Source: CAVSWN01 sp046728115 (lineage in GTDB: Bacteria; Acidobacteriota; Vicinamibacteria; Vicinamibacterales; CAVVIG01). Taken from it: DNA of 25,992 bases. Positions 7,904 to 15,697 of the stretch are shown here, piece after piece. The notes under the pieces were generated by a model. That model had not been told where the DNA came from. It saw only the letters and a program-made list of their open reading frames with translations, and made no database searches. Numbering within the stretch: position 1 is the stretch's first letter; each line of letters starts with the position of its first letter. Location of the stretch: NCBI GenBank assembly GCA_046728115.1, contig JBKPDW010000239.1:1-25992 (forward strand). The letters are read 5' to 3'. The position numbers were made by a program, and so were the translations under genes.

Positions 7904-9144
7904 GGCAACGAATCCTTGGACGCGCCGGCGCTAGGAAAGTTCGGCGATTCGACGTGCGGGCGTCCGACGCCGAAGGCGATTAGCCGTGGCGGCAGATCGC
8001 GCAGCACGGGAATCCGGGCGAGGGTCCGGGCAATCCAAGGGACCGACGCCGGTCGCGAGGCGTCGATCGTCGACCTGAGGAACCGCGTTTGAATGGCTGA
8101 CTGAAACGCCTGAATCAACCGGACTGGCCGTTCGCGCTCGTGCTGAACGCGGGCGAGATCCGCGTCGGCGACTCCCCCGGTGCGCAGCGGCCGCCACAGC
8201 AGATTGGCGGCGGCGACGGCATCGTGGATCGCGACGTTGATGCCGACGCCGCCAATCGGCGACATCGCGTGCGCCGCGTCTCCGATCGCCAGGTATCCGG
8301 GCTTGTGCCACCGCGCGAGCCGGTCGGCCCGCACGGTCAAGAGCTTCACGTCGTCCCAATCGCGGATCTCGCCCATGCGATCGTGGAGTTCGGGCGCGAC
8401 GCCCGTCACGGCGCGCCTGAAGGCCTCGATGCCGGCCGCGCGGATCACATCGGCCCCTCCCTTCGGAATGACATAGGCGATCTGCCAATAGTCGCCGCGA
8501 TCGATCATCACGCACACGGTGCGGGAGCCGAAGCGAGCAGCGACCGCCTCCACCTCGTCGCCGCGGCGGGAGATTCGAAACCACAGTACGTCGATTGGCG
8601 GAGACGACTCGATGCGTTGCAGGCCGGCTGCAACGCAGCTGAGCGAACTCCGTCCATCAGCGCCTATGACGAGCGCCGCTGCCATCTCGTGCGTCCCCGC
8701 AGCATCCACATGGCGGACACCGCTCACGACGCCGTCCGCCTGCACGAGATCGACGACCTCGCTGTTCCGCCGAAGCGTGAACGCCGGCAGCTGCGCTGCT
8801 TCGGCGGTGAGGAACTCCAGAAAATCCCATTGCGGCACGAACGCGATGTAGGGGAACTTCGTCGGCAGGCGCTCGAGAGAGAACGACACGGTCTGCCCCG
8901 ACGTCGAGCGTCCCATGAAGGTCGAGACCTTCGAATGCGGAAGCGCCAGGAAGCGATCGGCGAGTCCAAGCTCGTCGAGGATCTCGAGCGTCGATGGGTG
9001 AACGGTGTCGCCGCGGAAGTCTCTCAGGAAATCGGCGTGTTTTTCGAAGACGACGACGGGAATCCCGGCGCGCGCGAGGAGGTAGCCGACCATGGCGCCC
9101 GCCGGACCGCAGCCCGCGACTACGACTGGACGCACGCGCCCCAC
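7900..9144 (-). CDS. FAD-dependent monooxygenase (class A, UbiH/PHBH type)
   Basis: This 414-residue flavoprotein is predicted to use NAD(P)H and O2 to oxidise an unidentified small molecule. The N-terminal Rossmann motif is VAGCGPAGAMVGYLLARAG (about residues 9-27), the DG-type motif is VIGADGRSS (159-167), and the FAD-ribose motif is GDAAHAMSPIGGVGINVAI (288-306), in the order expected for p-hydroxybenzoate-hydroxylase-like enzymes. Length is normal. The GTG start at 9144 follows the proline dehydrogenase stop after a single base, so translation is probably coupled. It is the last gene of the dapA-like/SDR/putA-like run, and its 3' end overlaps the padR operator. UbiH-, geranylgeranyl-reductase- or halogenase-like activity cannot be excluded. 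Confidence 0.82.
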   Translation of the reverse strand: MGRVRPVVVAGCGPAGAMVGYLLARAGIPVVVFEKHADFLRDFRGDTVHPSTLEILDELGLADRFLALPHSKVSTFMGRSTSGQTVSFSLERLPTKFPYIAFVPQWDFLEFLTAEAAQLPAFTLRRNSEVVDLVQADGVVSGVRHVDAAGTHEMAAALVIGADGRSSLSCVAAGLQRIESSPPIDVLWFRISRRGDEVEAVAARFGSRTVCVMIDRGDYWQIAYVIPKGGADVIRAAGIEAFRRAVTGVAPELHDRMGEIRDWDDVKLLTVRADRLARWHKPGYLAIGDAAHAMSPIGGVGINVAIHDAVAAANLLWRPLRTGGVADADLARVQHERERPVRLIQAFQSAIQTRFLRSTIDASRPASVPWIARTLARIPVLRDLPPRLIAFGVGRPHVESPNFPSAGASKDSLP

Positions 9145-9145
9145 T

Positions 9146-10081
9146 TCAGGCGGGCCGCAGCAGATTCTTCGCGACGAACCATACGTTTGCGGGCCGCTCT
9201 GCGAGCCGCCGCATGTACCACGGAAACCAGTATTCGCCGTACGCGATCAGGACGCGCAGCGGGAGGCCTGACTGGACGAGCCGCTGCTGCAACGGGCGCT
9301 GAATGCCATACAGCATTGCGTACTCGTACGCGTCGCGCCCGATGCCCTGCTGGTTGATGTACACCGAAAGCCGGTCTACCAGCCGCGGATCGTGCGTCGC
9401 GATATGGAGCAGTCCACCCGCTCGGCGCGCATCGTCCTGCAACAGCCGGCAGGCGAGCTTGAAGAAGTTCTCGTCCACGTCGGATTTCTTCGGGTACGCG
9501 ATCGTCGCCGGCTCGAGGTACGCGCCTTTTACGAGACGGATTGCCGCACCAAGCGGTACCAGCGATTCCACGTCCTGCGCGGTCCGGAACAGATAGGCCT
9601 GCAACGCCAGACCGACGCGCGGAGAGTTGGCGCGCGATCGGCGAAACAAATCGAGCGTCGGATCGACGTACATCGAGCTCTCCATGTCGATCCACACGAA
9701 ATTGTCGCGCTCGGTCGCGCGATCGATCAGACGCTGCAGGTTGCGGAAACACACATCCTTGTCGAGATCCAAGCCGAGCTGGGTGGGCTTGACCGAGATT
9801 TGAGCGCGCAGGCTGGCAGCCTGGACACGATCGAGAACGTCGAGGTAGTGCGCCGTAACTTCTTCCGCTTCCTCACCACGGGTGATGTTCTCGCCAAGCC
9901 GCGTGAAGATCGTGCCAATGCCCCGCTTCTGCTGCTGGGCGGCGGCGATCATCGCGTCCTCCAGCCGTTCGCCGGGCATGAAGGTCGAGACCGATCGCCG
10001 CACGAAATCAGTTTTCGTGGCGTGATCGCGCAGCCACGAATTCGTCGACAGCGCCAACAGAATGTTCCTGGCGAGGGACAT
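9146..10081 (-). CDS. proline dehydrogenase (monofunctional)
   Basis: This 311-residue flavoenzyme is predicted to oxidise L-proline to 1-pyrroline-5-carboxylate and pass electrons to the quinone pool. The (beta/alpha)8 core shows ISVKPTQLGLDLD (K98), VWIDMES (129-135), LQAYLFRT (160-167), IRLVKGAYLEP (181-191), HIATHD (216-221) and the substrate-binding end WYMRRLAERP with Y279, R281, R282 and E285. The size matches stand-alone bacterial ProDH rather than bifunctional PutA, and no P5C dehydrogenase gene is in the window. The ATG at 10081 lies 6 bp after the SDR stop; a possible AAAGGA is too far upstream, so coupling to the SDR is likely. Proline or hydroxyproline use would fit the DapA-superfamily neighbour, but that link is inference. 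Confidence 0.9.
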   Translation of the reverse strand: MSLARNILLALSTNSWLRDHATKTDFVRRSVSTFMPGERLEDAMIAAAQQQKRGIGTIFTRLGENITRGEEAEEVTAHYLDVLDRVQAASLRAQISVKPTQLGLDLDKDVCFRNLQRLIDRATERDNFVWIDMESSMYVDPTLDLFRRSRANSPRVGLALQAYLFRTAQDVESLVPLGAAIRLVKGAYLEPATIAYPKKSDVDENFFKLACRLLQDDARRAGGLLHIATHDPRLVDRLSVYINQQGIGRDAYEYAMLYGIQRPLQQRLVQSGLPLRVLIAYGEYWFPWYMRRLAERPANVWFVAKNLLRPA

Positions 10082-10087
10082 ACAATT

Positions 10088-10879
10088 TCACAACAGTCCT
10101 TTGATTAAACCGCCGTCGACCTGCAGCGCGGCGCCGGTGATGTAGGAGGCGGCGTCTGAAAGCAGGAACGCTCCGGCGCGCCCGAATTCGTCAGGCACAC
10201 CGTAGCGTCCAAGCGGAATAGCGCTTGTGGCGCGCTTGCGCTGTTCGTCGAGCGCGATGCCGCTGCGCTTGGCGTTGATTTCGTCCAGGTGCTGCAGTCG
10301 ATCAGTGGCGATCCGACCGGGGAGCAGCGTGTTGATGCGAATGCGGTCGGGCGCGAGCTCGAGCGAAAGCGTTTTGACGAGCGAGGTTACACCGGCTCGC
10401 ATCACGTTCGACAGCGCCAGGTTAGGCACGGGCTCTTTCACGGTTGACGAGGTGCCGACGAGAATCGCGCCGCCCCCGCGTGCCCGCATCGTCGGAACCA
10501 CCAGGCGTACTGCGCGCAGCACGCTCATCACCAGCAGATCGAACGCGGAGTACCACGCGGAATCGTCGAAGGTAAGGGAGGTGCCGGCTGGAGGTCCACC
10601 GGTATTGGCGTATAGCAGATCGACGCCGCCAAATTCCTTGACGGTCGCGGCATGCCACTCGGCGATCGCGGTCGCACCGCTGAGGTCGCCGGGAAAGGCG
10701 ACGGTCCGAGCGCCGGTTTCGCGTGCGATCGTATCGGCTGCGCGCCCGAGCGCGCTGCCGTCGCGCGAGGCAAGCGAGACGAGTGCGCCCTCGCGCGCCA
10801 GAGCGCCCGCGACGGCGTAGCCCAGGCCCCTGCTGGCGCCGCCAACCATCGCCACCTTGTTCTTCAGCCCGAGATCCAC
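10088..10879 (-). CDS. SDR-family oxidoreductase-like protein with altered catalytic motif
   Basis: From the GTG at 10879 this is a 263-residue Rossmann protein. I choose that start because CGGAG lies six bases upstream and the product begins right at the fold; a longer reading from 10975 overlaps the DapA-like gene. The cofactor loop is GGASRGLG (13-20), the NNAG element reads ANTGGPP (91-97), and the C-terminus GAALQVDGG is typical. The catalytic Ser is present (S144/S145), but the Tyr-x-x-x-Lys pair is replaced by S157 and R161 (SNVMR). This resembles the BKR-like SDR subgroup described as lacking a perfect match to the catalytic tetrad. It may use another chemistry or be a binding protein. 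It sits in the DapA-like/ProDH/FAD operon; its substrate is unknown. Confidence 0.83.
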   Translation of the reverse strand: MDLGLKNKVAMVGGASRGLGYAVAGALAREGALVSLASRDGSALGRAADTIARETGARTVAFPGDLSGATAIAEWHAATVKEFGGVDLLYANTGGPPAGTSLTFDDSAWYSAFDLLVMSVLRAVRLVVPTMRARGGGAILVGTSSTVKEPVPNLALSNVMRAGVTSLVKTLSLELAPDRIRINTLLPGRIATDRLQHLDEINAKRSGIALDEQRKRATSAIPLGRYGVPDEFGRAGAFLLSDAASYITGAALQVDGGLIKGLL

Positions 10880-10947
10880 GTTTGCTCCGATACCAGGCAG
10901 CGGAGCATCCGGCCGGATACCCTCTACCCCCAGCGATGTCCGCGCTG

Positions 10948-11847
10948 TCAGCGCGTTACGACTTCCCCGCTCCACGCCAGCACGCGATCCAGCGCCGCGC
11001 GTGTGTGATCGTCCAGCGTCCCGCCAGGCGATCGGATCGCAGCGCTCGTAATGGCGCCACGCCGTCTCAGGACTTCTTTCCGAATCGCCATCCCGATGCC
11101 CTCCTGGAACTCGAACCGCATCAGCGGTACCTTGCGGTAGAACACGTCGGCAGCTTCCTCGACGCGACCAGCGCGATACGAGTTCACGATCGCCACGAGG
11201 ATCGCGGGGAACGCGAATCCGGTCATGGCGCCCGCGGCGCCAGCCATCAGTTCCTCCAGCAGGAAAACGCCGCCAAGCCCGCCAAAGATGGCGACATCCA
11301 TGCCTGCTGTTTGCGCCAGAATTCGCGACGTCTTGAACGGAGTCGGCGGATCTTCGAGCTTGACCGTCTGTGCGGCCGGCACATCGCGAGCGATGCGGGC
11401 GAGCAGCGCGGGCTCCATGGCGTAGCCCGAAATCGGCGGGTAGTCCTGCACTATGATCGGCACGTCAACCGCCGCAGAGACGTCGGCGAAGTGCTTCGCC
11501 ACGGCGTCCGAATTGATCTTCGGCATGCGCGGTGGACTGATCATTACCGCCGCGGCGCCCGCACCGCAGGCACGACGAGTGAATTCGATGCAGGTGCGCA
11601 GGCCATCAGCGGTCGTGCCAGCCACAACAGGCACGCGGCCATTCACGTGGGTCAGCACCGTATCCAGCACGCGATCGCGTTCCGAGTCCGTGAGCCGCGC
11701 GACCTCGCTCGTCACGCCGAGCGCCGTGAAGCCGTTCACGCCGTCGGCAATGAACAGATCGATGACGCGCTTCAGGCTATCGGGATCGAAATCGCCAACC
11801 GTCGTGAAGGGGGTGGGGAGAACAGAGAAGACGCCGGCAAAGGACAT
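10948..11847 (-). CDS. DapA/NAL-superfamily lyase or aldolase (not DapA proper)
   Basis: This 299-residue (beta/alpha)8 protein belongs to the dihydrodipicolinate synthase/N-acetylneuraminate lyase superfamily, which acts on pyruvate-type substrates through a Schiff base. The lysine is K163 (TVKLEDPP), the partner tyrosine Y136 (VQDYPP), and the pyruvate loop reads GVTSE (44-48). The tyrosine that true DapA donates across the dimer is absent at the expected place (SPPRMPK, 104-110), so lysine biosynthesis is unlikely. Its place ahead of an SDR, proline dehydrogenase and FAD monooxygenase suggests catabolism. A pyrroline-4-hydroxy-2-carboxylate deaminase (hydroxyproline pathway) is one possibility, sugar-acid dehydratase/aldolase another. 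The ATG at 11847 has no strong ribosome-binding site. Confidence 0.82.
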   Translation of the reverse strand: MSFAGVFSVLPTPFTTVGDFDPDSLKRVIDLFIADGVNGFTALGVTSEVARLTDSERDRVLDTVLTHVNGRVPVVAGTTADGLRTCIEFTRRACGAGAAAVMISPPRMPKINSDAVAKHFADVSAAVDVPIIVQDYPPISGYAMEPALLARIARDVPAAQTVKLEDPPTPFKTSRILAQTAGMDVAIFGGLGGVFLLEELMAGAAGAMTGFAFPAILVAIVNSYRAGRVEEAADVFYRKVPLMRFEFQEGIGMAIRKEVLRRRGAITSAAIRSPGGTLDDHTRAALDRVLAWSGEVVTR

Positions 11848-11876
11848 GCGGCGTCTATCGTAGCGGACTGACGACG

Positions 11877-11958
11877 GTCATGGCTAATGGCTAAAGATCC
11901 CGCATGGTCCGCACTCACTGGAATCTTTAGCCATCGAGCCATCAGCCATCACCAAGGC
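11877..11958. repeat. ATGGCT-word inverted repeat between htrA and the DapA-like gene
   Basis: The word ATGGCT appears twice on the plus strand (near 11880 and 11887) and faces at least three inverted copies (AGCCAT) between 11929 and 11950. The core is a perfect 12-bp stem, 11887-11898 with 11923-11934, with a 24-nt loop. It begins right after the htrA stop (11961) and ends about 30 bp before the next start, so it could terminate or process the htrA mRNA. No U-tract follows. Confidence 0.6.
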
Positions 11959-11960
11959 CA

Positions 11961-13487
11961 TTATCCATTCGAAGGCTTCACCGTCACGAAAAGGTCGCTT
12001 CCCTGCCGGTTGATCAGCAGGAGCAGCGGCTTGTTGGCCGATCGGCGCGCGGCGCTGCGCAGATCCTCCACGCTTTTCATCGGCTGCCGGTTCGCCTCCT
12101 GGATGATGTCGCCGGGCTGGATGCCGGCGTCCGCCGCGCGACCCTCAGGGCTCACATCCTCGACATAGAGGCCCTGTGCGTTCTTCGGTGCGCGAACCCG
12201 CGATGCCAACTCCGGCGTCAGCGGCGCAACGGAAACGCCGAGCGCAGTATTGTTCTCGCTCTCGTTCCCGCTCTCGCCGTCGTCGCGATCGCCTCGGCCG
12301 CGCCGCGCCATCTTCTCCGGTGTTGCTTCGTCGAGCTTTGCCGTCAGATGCCGATCGCTTCCGTCTCGAACGATCACGAGATCAGCGGTCGTGCCGGGGC
12401 CTGCATCAGCGACGCGGTTGCGGAGGGAATTCGTGTCGTGCACGGCCTGGCCGTTGAACGACTTGATGACGTCGCCGCGCTTCAATCCGGCTCGTTCGGC
12501 AGCGCTGCCAGCGGTGACTTCGCTCACAATCACGCCGCCCGAGTCCTTCAGGCCGAGGCTCGCCGCCATGTCCGGCGTAACGCCTTGCACCTTGACGCCC
12601 AGCTGCGATCGCGTCACCTTGCCCTTGGTCCGCAGATCGTCCATGACATGCTTCGCCATGTTCGCGGGGATCGCGAAGCCAATGCCGATGTTGCCGTCCG
12701 AGTTCGAGAGAATCTGCGAGTTGATGCCGACGAGTTCGCCCTTCGTGTTGACGAGCGCTCCGCCCGAGTTGCCGTGGTTGATGGGCGCATCAGTCTGCAG
12801 GAAGTCCTCGTAGCCGCCGTTACCAACCGCGGTCGAGCGGCTCTTTGCGCTGATGATGCCCATGGTCACCGTCTGGCCCACGCCCAGAGGATTGCCGACC
12901 GCGAGCACGACGTCGCCGACTTTGACGGCGTCGGAGTTCCCGAACGCGAGCGGGTGCAGGTTCGAGGCGCTGACTTTGATCACTGCGAGATCGCTGGGCT
13001 GATCGGTGCCAATCACCTTGGCGGTCATCGTGCGGCCATCGTTCAGCTCAACGCTGATCTCGTCCGCCCCGTCGACTACGTGATAGTTGGTGAGGATGTA
13101 GCCATCGGTCGTCGCGACGACGCCCGATCCGAGTCCACGCTGCCTGAAGGTTCTCGGGCTTCGCGATCCGCGGCCGAACTGATCGCCGAAGAACTGGCGG
13201 AAGAAGTCGTCGTCGGGACCCTGGAACTGTGTCGGCGATACTCTGGCTTTGCCTTCCGTCCGAATCGTGACAACGGCGGGCGCCACCACGTCCACGACGT
13301 CGGCGTACGAGTCGCGTCCGCCGGCAATCGCGTGAGTGATCGGTGTCGTAACCGTGGCCACGTGCCCGGCGGCCGGCTGAGCGCTGGCGGACGCACCGTA
13401 CCAGGCGCCGCCCGCGACGAGCAACACCGCGACCATCGCGAGCACCGCCTGGCGCGCACGCTGGGTCATTTTGTGAAACGCATTCAT
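11961..13487 (-). CDS. HtrA/Deg-family periplasmic serine protease
   Basis: This 508-residue Do-type protease/chaperone should degrade misfolded envelope proteins. It has an N-terminal membrane or signal segment (about residues 14-36), a trypsin-like domain with catalytic H136 (TNYHVV), D166 (SDLAVIK) and S241 (NHGNSGGAL), and two PDZ domains (about 290-385 and 415-505). A charged linker (RRGRGDRDDGESGNESEN) separates the PDZ domains. Length is typical of DegP/DegQ. The ATG at 13487 is preceded by AAGGAG at slightly long spacing. It lies 184 bp downstream of the histidine kinase on the same strand, with a 12-bp hairpin and a CATTACA dyad in the gap. This suggests it is a target of the adjacent two-component system as well as partly co-transcribed. 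Confidence 0.95.
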   Translation of the reverse strand: MNAFHKMTQRARQAVLAMVAVLLVAGGAWYGASASAQPAAGHVATVTTPITHAIAGGRDSYADVVDVVAPAVVTIRTEGKARVSPTQFQGPDDDFFRQFFGDQFGRGSRSPRTFRQRGLGSGVVATTDGYILTNYHVVDGADEISVELNDGRTMTAKVIGTDQPSDLAVIKVSASNLHPLAFGNSDAVKVGDVVLAVGNPLGVGQTVTMGIISAKSRSTAVGNGGYEDFLQTDAPINHGNSGGALVNTKGELVGINSQILSNSDGNIGIGFAIPANMAKHVMDDLRTKGKVTRSQLGVKVQGVTPDMAASLGLKDSGGVIVSEVTAGSAAERAGLKRGDVIKSFNGQAVHDTNSLRNRVADAGPGTTADLVIVRDGSDRHLTAKLDEATPEKMARRGRGDRDDGESGNESENNTALGVSVAPLTPELASRVRAPKNAQGLYVEDVSPEGRAADAGIQPGDIIQEANRQPMKSVEDLRSAARRSANKPLLLLINRQGSDLFVTVKPSNG

Positions 13488-13592
13488 AGGTTCTCATCTC
13501 CTTATGTGAAGCTGGGGTGCGGTGTAACGCGCACTCCGAAATTTCTCTTAATCGATTAGACGGCACCCACCCTTGCTGGGCCGTTGCAGGAA

Positions 13593-13610
13593 CATTACAA
13601 ACGTGTAATG
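13593..13610. promoter_or_regulatory. CATTACA-N4-TGTAATG dyad upstream of htrA
   Basis: The 7-bp arms 13593-13599 and 13604-13610 are perfect complements separated by four bases. The site lies 106 bp before the htrA start, beyond the hairpin that follows the kinase gene. Short dyads of this shape are the kind of site dimeric OmpR-family (CusR/CopR-like) regulators bind, and such a regulator is encoded two genes upstream. Binding is inferred only. Confidence 0.45.
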
Positions 13611-13621
13611 GCGTCAACGCC

Positions 13622-13673
13622 AACCTCCGTCCCTGCGCCTGGGGGGACGGAGGTTCGGCCTGGGACGGAGGTT
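13622..13673 (-). repeat. AACCTCCGTCCC hairpin repeat after the histidine kinase gene
   Basis: AACCTCCGTCCC at 13622-13633 is the perfect complement of 13644-13655 (10-nt loop), and the second arm is repeated exactly at 13662-13673. On the minus-strand mRNA two direct copies are followed by one inverted copy, so two alternative stems are possible. The first copy overlaps the kinase stop codon. A terminator, attenuator or processing site between kinase and htrA is plausible. Confidence 0.65.
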
Positions 13674-15030
13674 AGGCAACTGCCGGGAACGAAACAGTGA
13701 AAGTTGCGCCGCGACCGGGCTCGCTCGCGACCTGGACCGTTCCGCCATGCGCTTCGACGATGGCTTTGACGAGACTCAAACCGAGGCCAAGACCGCGTTC
13801 CGAACGGCTGGCGTCTCCGCGGAACGAGCGGTCCCAGATACGCGGCAGCTCGTCCGGAGGAATGCCCGGCCCGGTGTCTCGCACGCGCAGTTGCGCGCGT
13901 GGACCGTCGCGGCTGACGATGACCTCGACGCGGCCGCCTGCAGGCGTGTACTTGACCGCGTTGTCTACCAGATTGGCTGCCACCTGCTCGAGCCTCGTTC
14001 TATCGGCCAGGACGTGCACAACCTGTTCAGCGATCGACGACAGCGCGACGTGCTTCGAATCGGCGACCTCACGATACAGGTCGGACGCTCGGGTGGCGAT
14101 GTCGGACAGAGCCACCTCCTCGCGTTGCAACTGCATCGTCCCGCTCTCGGCCTCGGAAATGTCCATCAGCGTGTTCAGCATCACCAGCACGCGGTCCGCT
14201 TCCTCGACGCATTCGGCGAGCGCATCGCGGTAGCGATCGACATCGGGGGATCCCGCCAACGCCATCTCTGCCGTTCCGCGCAGACGCGTCAACGGTGTGC
14301 GAAGGTCGTGTGAGACGTTGTCGAGCGCGCCGCGCATCGCGTCCACGAGACCCTCGATCCTGTCCAGCATCGCGTTGAACAACGCGGTCAGCTCGTCGAT
14401 GGCATCGTTGGAGCCTGCCAGCGGGACGCGCGCGTCCGTCCGTCCAGTCCGAATGATCCGGCGCACGGCGGCCGTCAGGCGGCGAATCGGAAAGAGCGCC
14501 GTTTGCGTCACCAGCCAGCCGCCACTTAGCGCGACGACGACAATCGAGAGCGTGACGATGCCGAGGACGGCGCGAAACCGCGACAGCAGCGCCTCGCGGG
14601 GTTCGCTGCTCTTGCCGACTTCGACCAGCGTCCCATCGGCCAATGTCGCCGCTGCCGTCTCGAGCGTCGATGGATCCCAGCCCTCGGGCATGCTGAGCAC
14701 GATCGTTTCAATGCCGCGATCGACGACCCGAACATAGAGCCGCTCGGGCGCGGCCTGCTGCTCGGCACGTACTGTTGCCGTCAGCCCGCGAATGCCGCCG
14801 CGAGCGTAGGCCGCGGCGTAGTCGCCTAGTTTGCCGCGGATGGTCTGCTGGTCCCGCTGCGCCAGCGACGTGGCTGTGAGGTAGTACGTCAGAAACACGA
14901 CCGCGATCGATCCGACGACAAAGAGCGTCGCGTACCAGAGTCCGAGCCGCAGCCCGAAAAAGATGGGACGCACGCCTGGAACGCCCGGCTGAGGGCTTCG
15001 CGCTCCAGCGCTGTCAAGGTCGGAGGACAT
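13672..15030 (-). CDS. sensor histidine kinase (HAMP, HisKA, HATPase)
   Basis: This 452-residue inner-membrane kinase partners the response regulator that overlaps it. It has TM1 (about 25-50), a periplasmic sensor of roughly 100 residues, TM2 (about 154-174), HAMP (about 178-230), the phosphoacceptor H241 in NVSHDLRTPLTRLRG, an N-box with LVDNAVKYTP (N357), DTGPGIP and GLGLGLSLVKAIVEAHGG. The architecture is that of QseC/CusS-like sensors; I see no ligand-specific residues such as His/Met clusters. I start at ATG 15030, which overlaps the regulator gene by 17 bp; the frame extends upstream to 15081 without support. The residues before TM1 are encoded by a dispersed repeat (14979-15006), so a GTG start just before the membrane segment is also possible. 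Confidence 0.9.
   Translation of the reverse strand: MSSDLDSAGARSPQPGVPGVRPIFFGLRLGLWYATLFVVGSIAVVFLTYYLTATSLAQRDQQTIRGKLGDYAAAYARGGIRGLTATVRAEQQAAPERLYVRVVDRGIETIVLSMPEGWDPSTLETAAATLADGTLVEVGKSSEPREALLSRFRAVLGIVTLSIVVVALSGGWLVTQTALFPIRRLTAAVRRIIRTGRTDARVPLAGSNDAIDELTALFNAMLDRIEGLVDAMRGALDNVSHDLRTPLTRLRGTAEMALAGSPDVDRYRDALAECVEEADRVLVMLNTLMDISEAESGTMQLQREEVALSDIATRASDLYREVADSKHVALSSIAEQVVHVLADRTRLEQVAANLVDNAVKYTPAGGRVEVIVSRDGPRAQLRVRDTGPGIPPDELPRIWDRSFRGDASRSERGLGLGLSLVKAIVEAHGGTVQVASEPGRGATFTVSFPAVA
14979..15006 (-). repeat. interspersed repeat, copy 2 (regulator-kinase junction)
   Basis: This copy matches 4644-4670 at 23 of 28 positions with one gap, in the same orientation. It begins just past the overlap of the two genes and is translated as part of the non-conserved leader before TM1 of the kinase. 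Confidence 0.4.
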
Positions 15031-15685
15031 AGCCCACGCCGCGAACCGTCTGCAGCAGTTTCTTGTCGAAGGGGCGATCAACTTTCTCGCGCAGCCGACT
15101 GACGAGGACGTCGACGATATTGGTCTGCGGATCGAACGTGTATTCCCACACGTGCGACAGGATCATCGTCTTCGAGACGACGCGATCGACGTTGCGCATC
15201 AGGTACTCGAGCAGCGCGAACTCGCGCGGGCGCAGGTCGAGCGTTTTGCCGGCGCGCGTTACTCGGCGCGACAACAGATCCAGCACCAGGTCGCCAACGG
15301 TGAGCGTCGTCGGCTCGGGTGCGCGCGTCGCGCGCCGAACCAGCGCCTGCACGCGTGCGAGGAGTTCGGCGAACGCGAACGGCTTGGTCAGGTAGTCGTC
15401 GCCGCCCGCCTGCAGGCCGCGCACGCGATCGTCGACCGAACGCCGCGCGCTGAGGATCAGGACCGGCGTGCTCACGTTTCGGCGACGCAGTTCGTTGATC
15501 AGCGACAGGCCGTCGCGCTTGGGCAGCATCAGGTCGACGACCGCGACGTCGTAGGGCTCTCGAAGAGCCGCGCTCAGTCCTTCGTCGCCGTCCGATGCTT
15601 CATCGACGGCGAACCCGGCCTCGCGCAGGCCGCGTTCGACGAATTCGGCGATCGTCGCGTCGTCTTCGACGAGCAGGGCGCGCAT
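15014..15685 (-). CDS. OmpR/PhoB-family response regulator (CusR/CopR-like)
   Basis: This 223-residue regulator has a receiver domain (about 1-112) with the acidic pair E7/D8-D9, phosphoacceptor D51 (VVDLMLP), S79 and K101 (YLTKPF). A winged-helix effector domain follows (about 125-222) with LDLRPREFALLEYLMRN, ILSHVWEYTFDPQTNIVDV and the ending TVRGVGYVLRP. The effector sequence is closest by eye to the heavy-metal regulators CusR/CopR/PcoR, but that does not fix the stimulus. It is followed, with overlap, by its kinase and then htrA, a layout seen for envelope-stress and metal-stress systems. ATG 15685 is the start; upstream lies a word-repeat region in which no clear promoter could be picked. 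Confidence 0.93.
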   Translation of the reverse strand: MRALLVEDDATIAEFVERGLREAGFAVDEASDGDEGLSAALREPYDVAVVDLMLPKRDGLSLINELRRRNVSTPVLILSARRSVDDRVRGLQAGGDDYLTKPFAFAELLARVQALVRRATRAPEPTTLTVGDLVLDLLSRRVTRAGKTLDLRPREFALLEYLMRNVDRVVSKTMILSHVWEYTFDPQTNIVDVLVSRLREKVDRPFDKKLLQTVRGVGYVLRP

Positions 15686-15697
15686 GGGCGGATCATA

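Noticed and set aside
10880..10975. Longer SDR start at GTG 10975
   Set aside because: It overlaps the DapA-like gene by 28 bp and adds 32 non-conserved residues, whereas GTG 10879 has CGGAG at proper spacing and starts the Rossmann fold.
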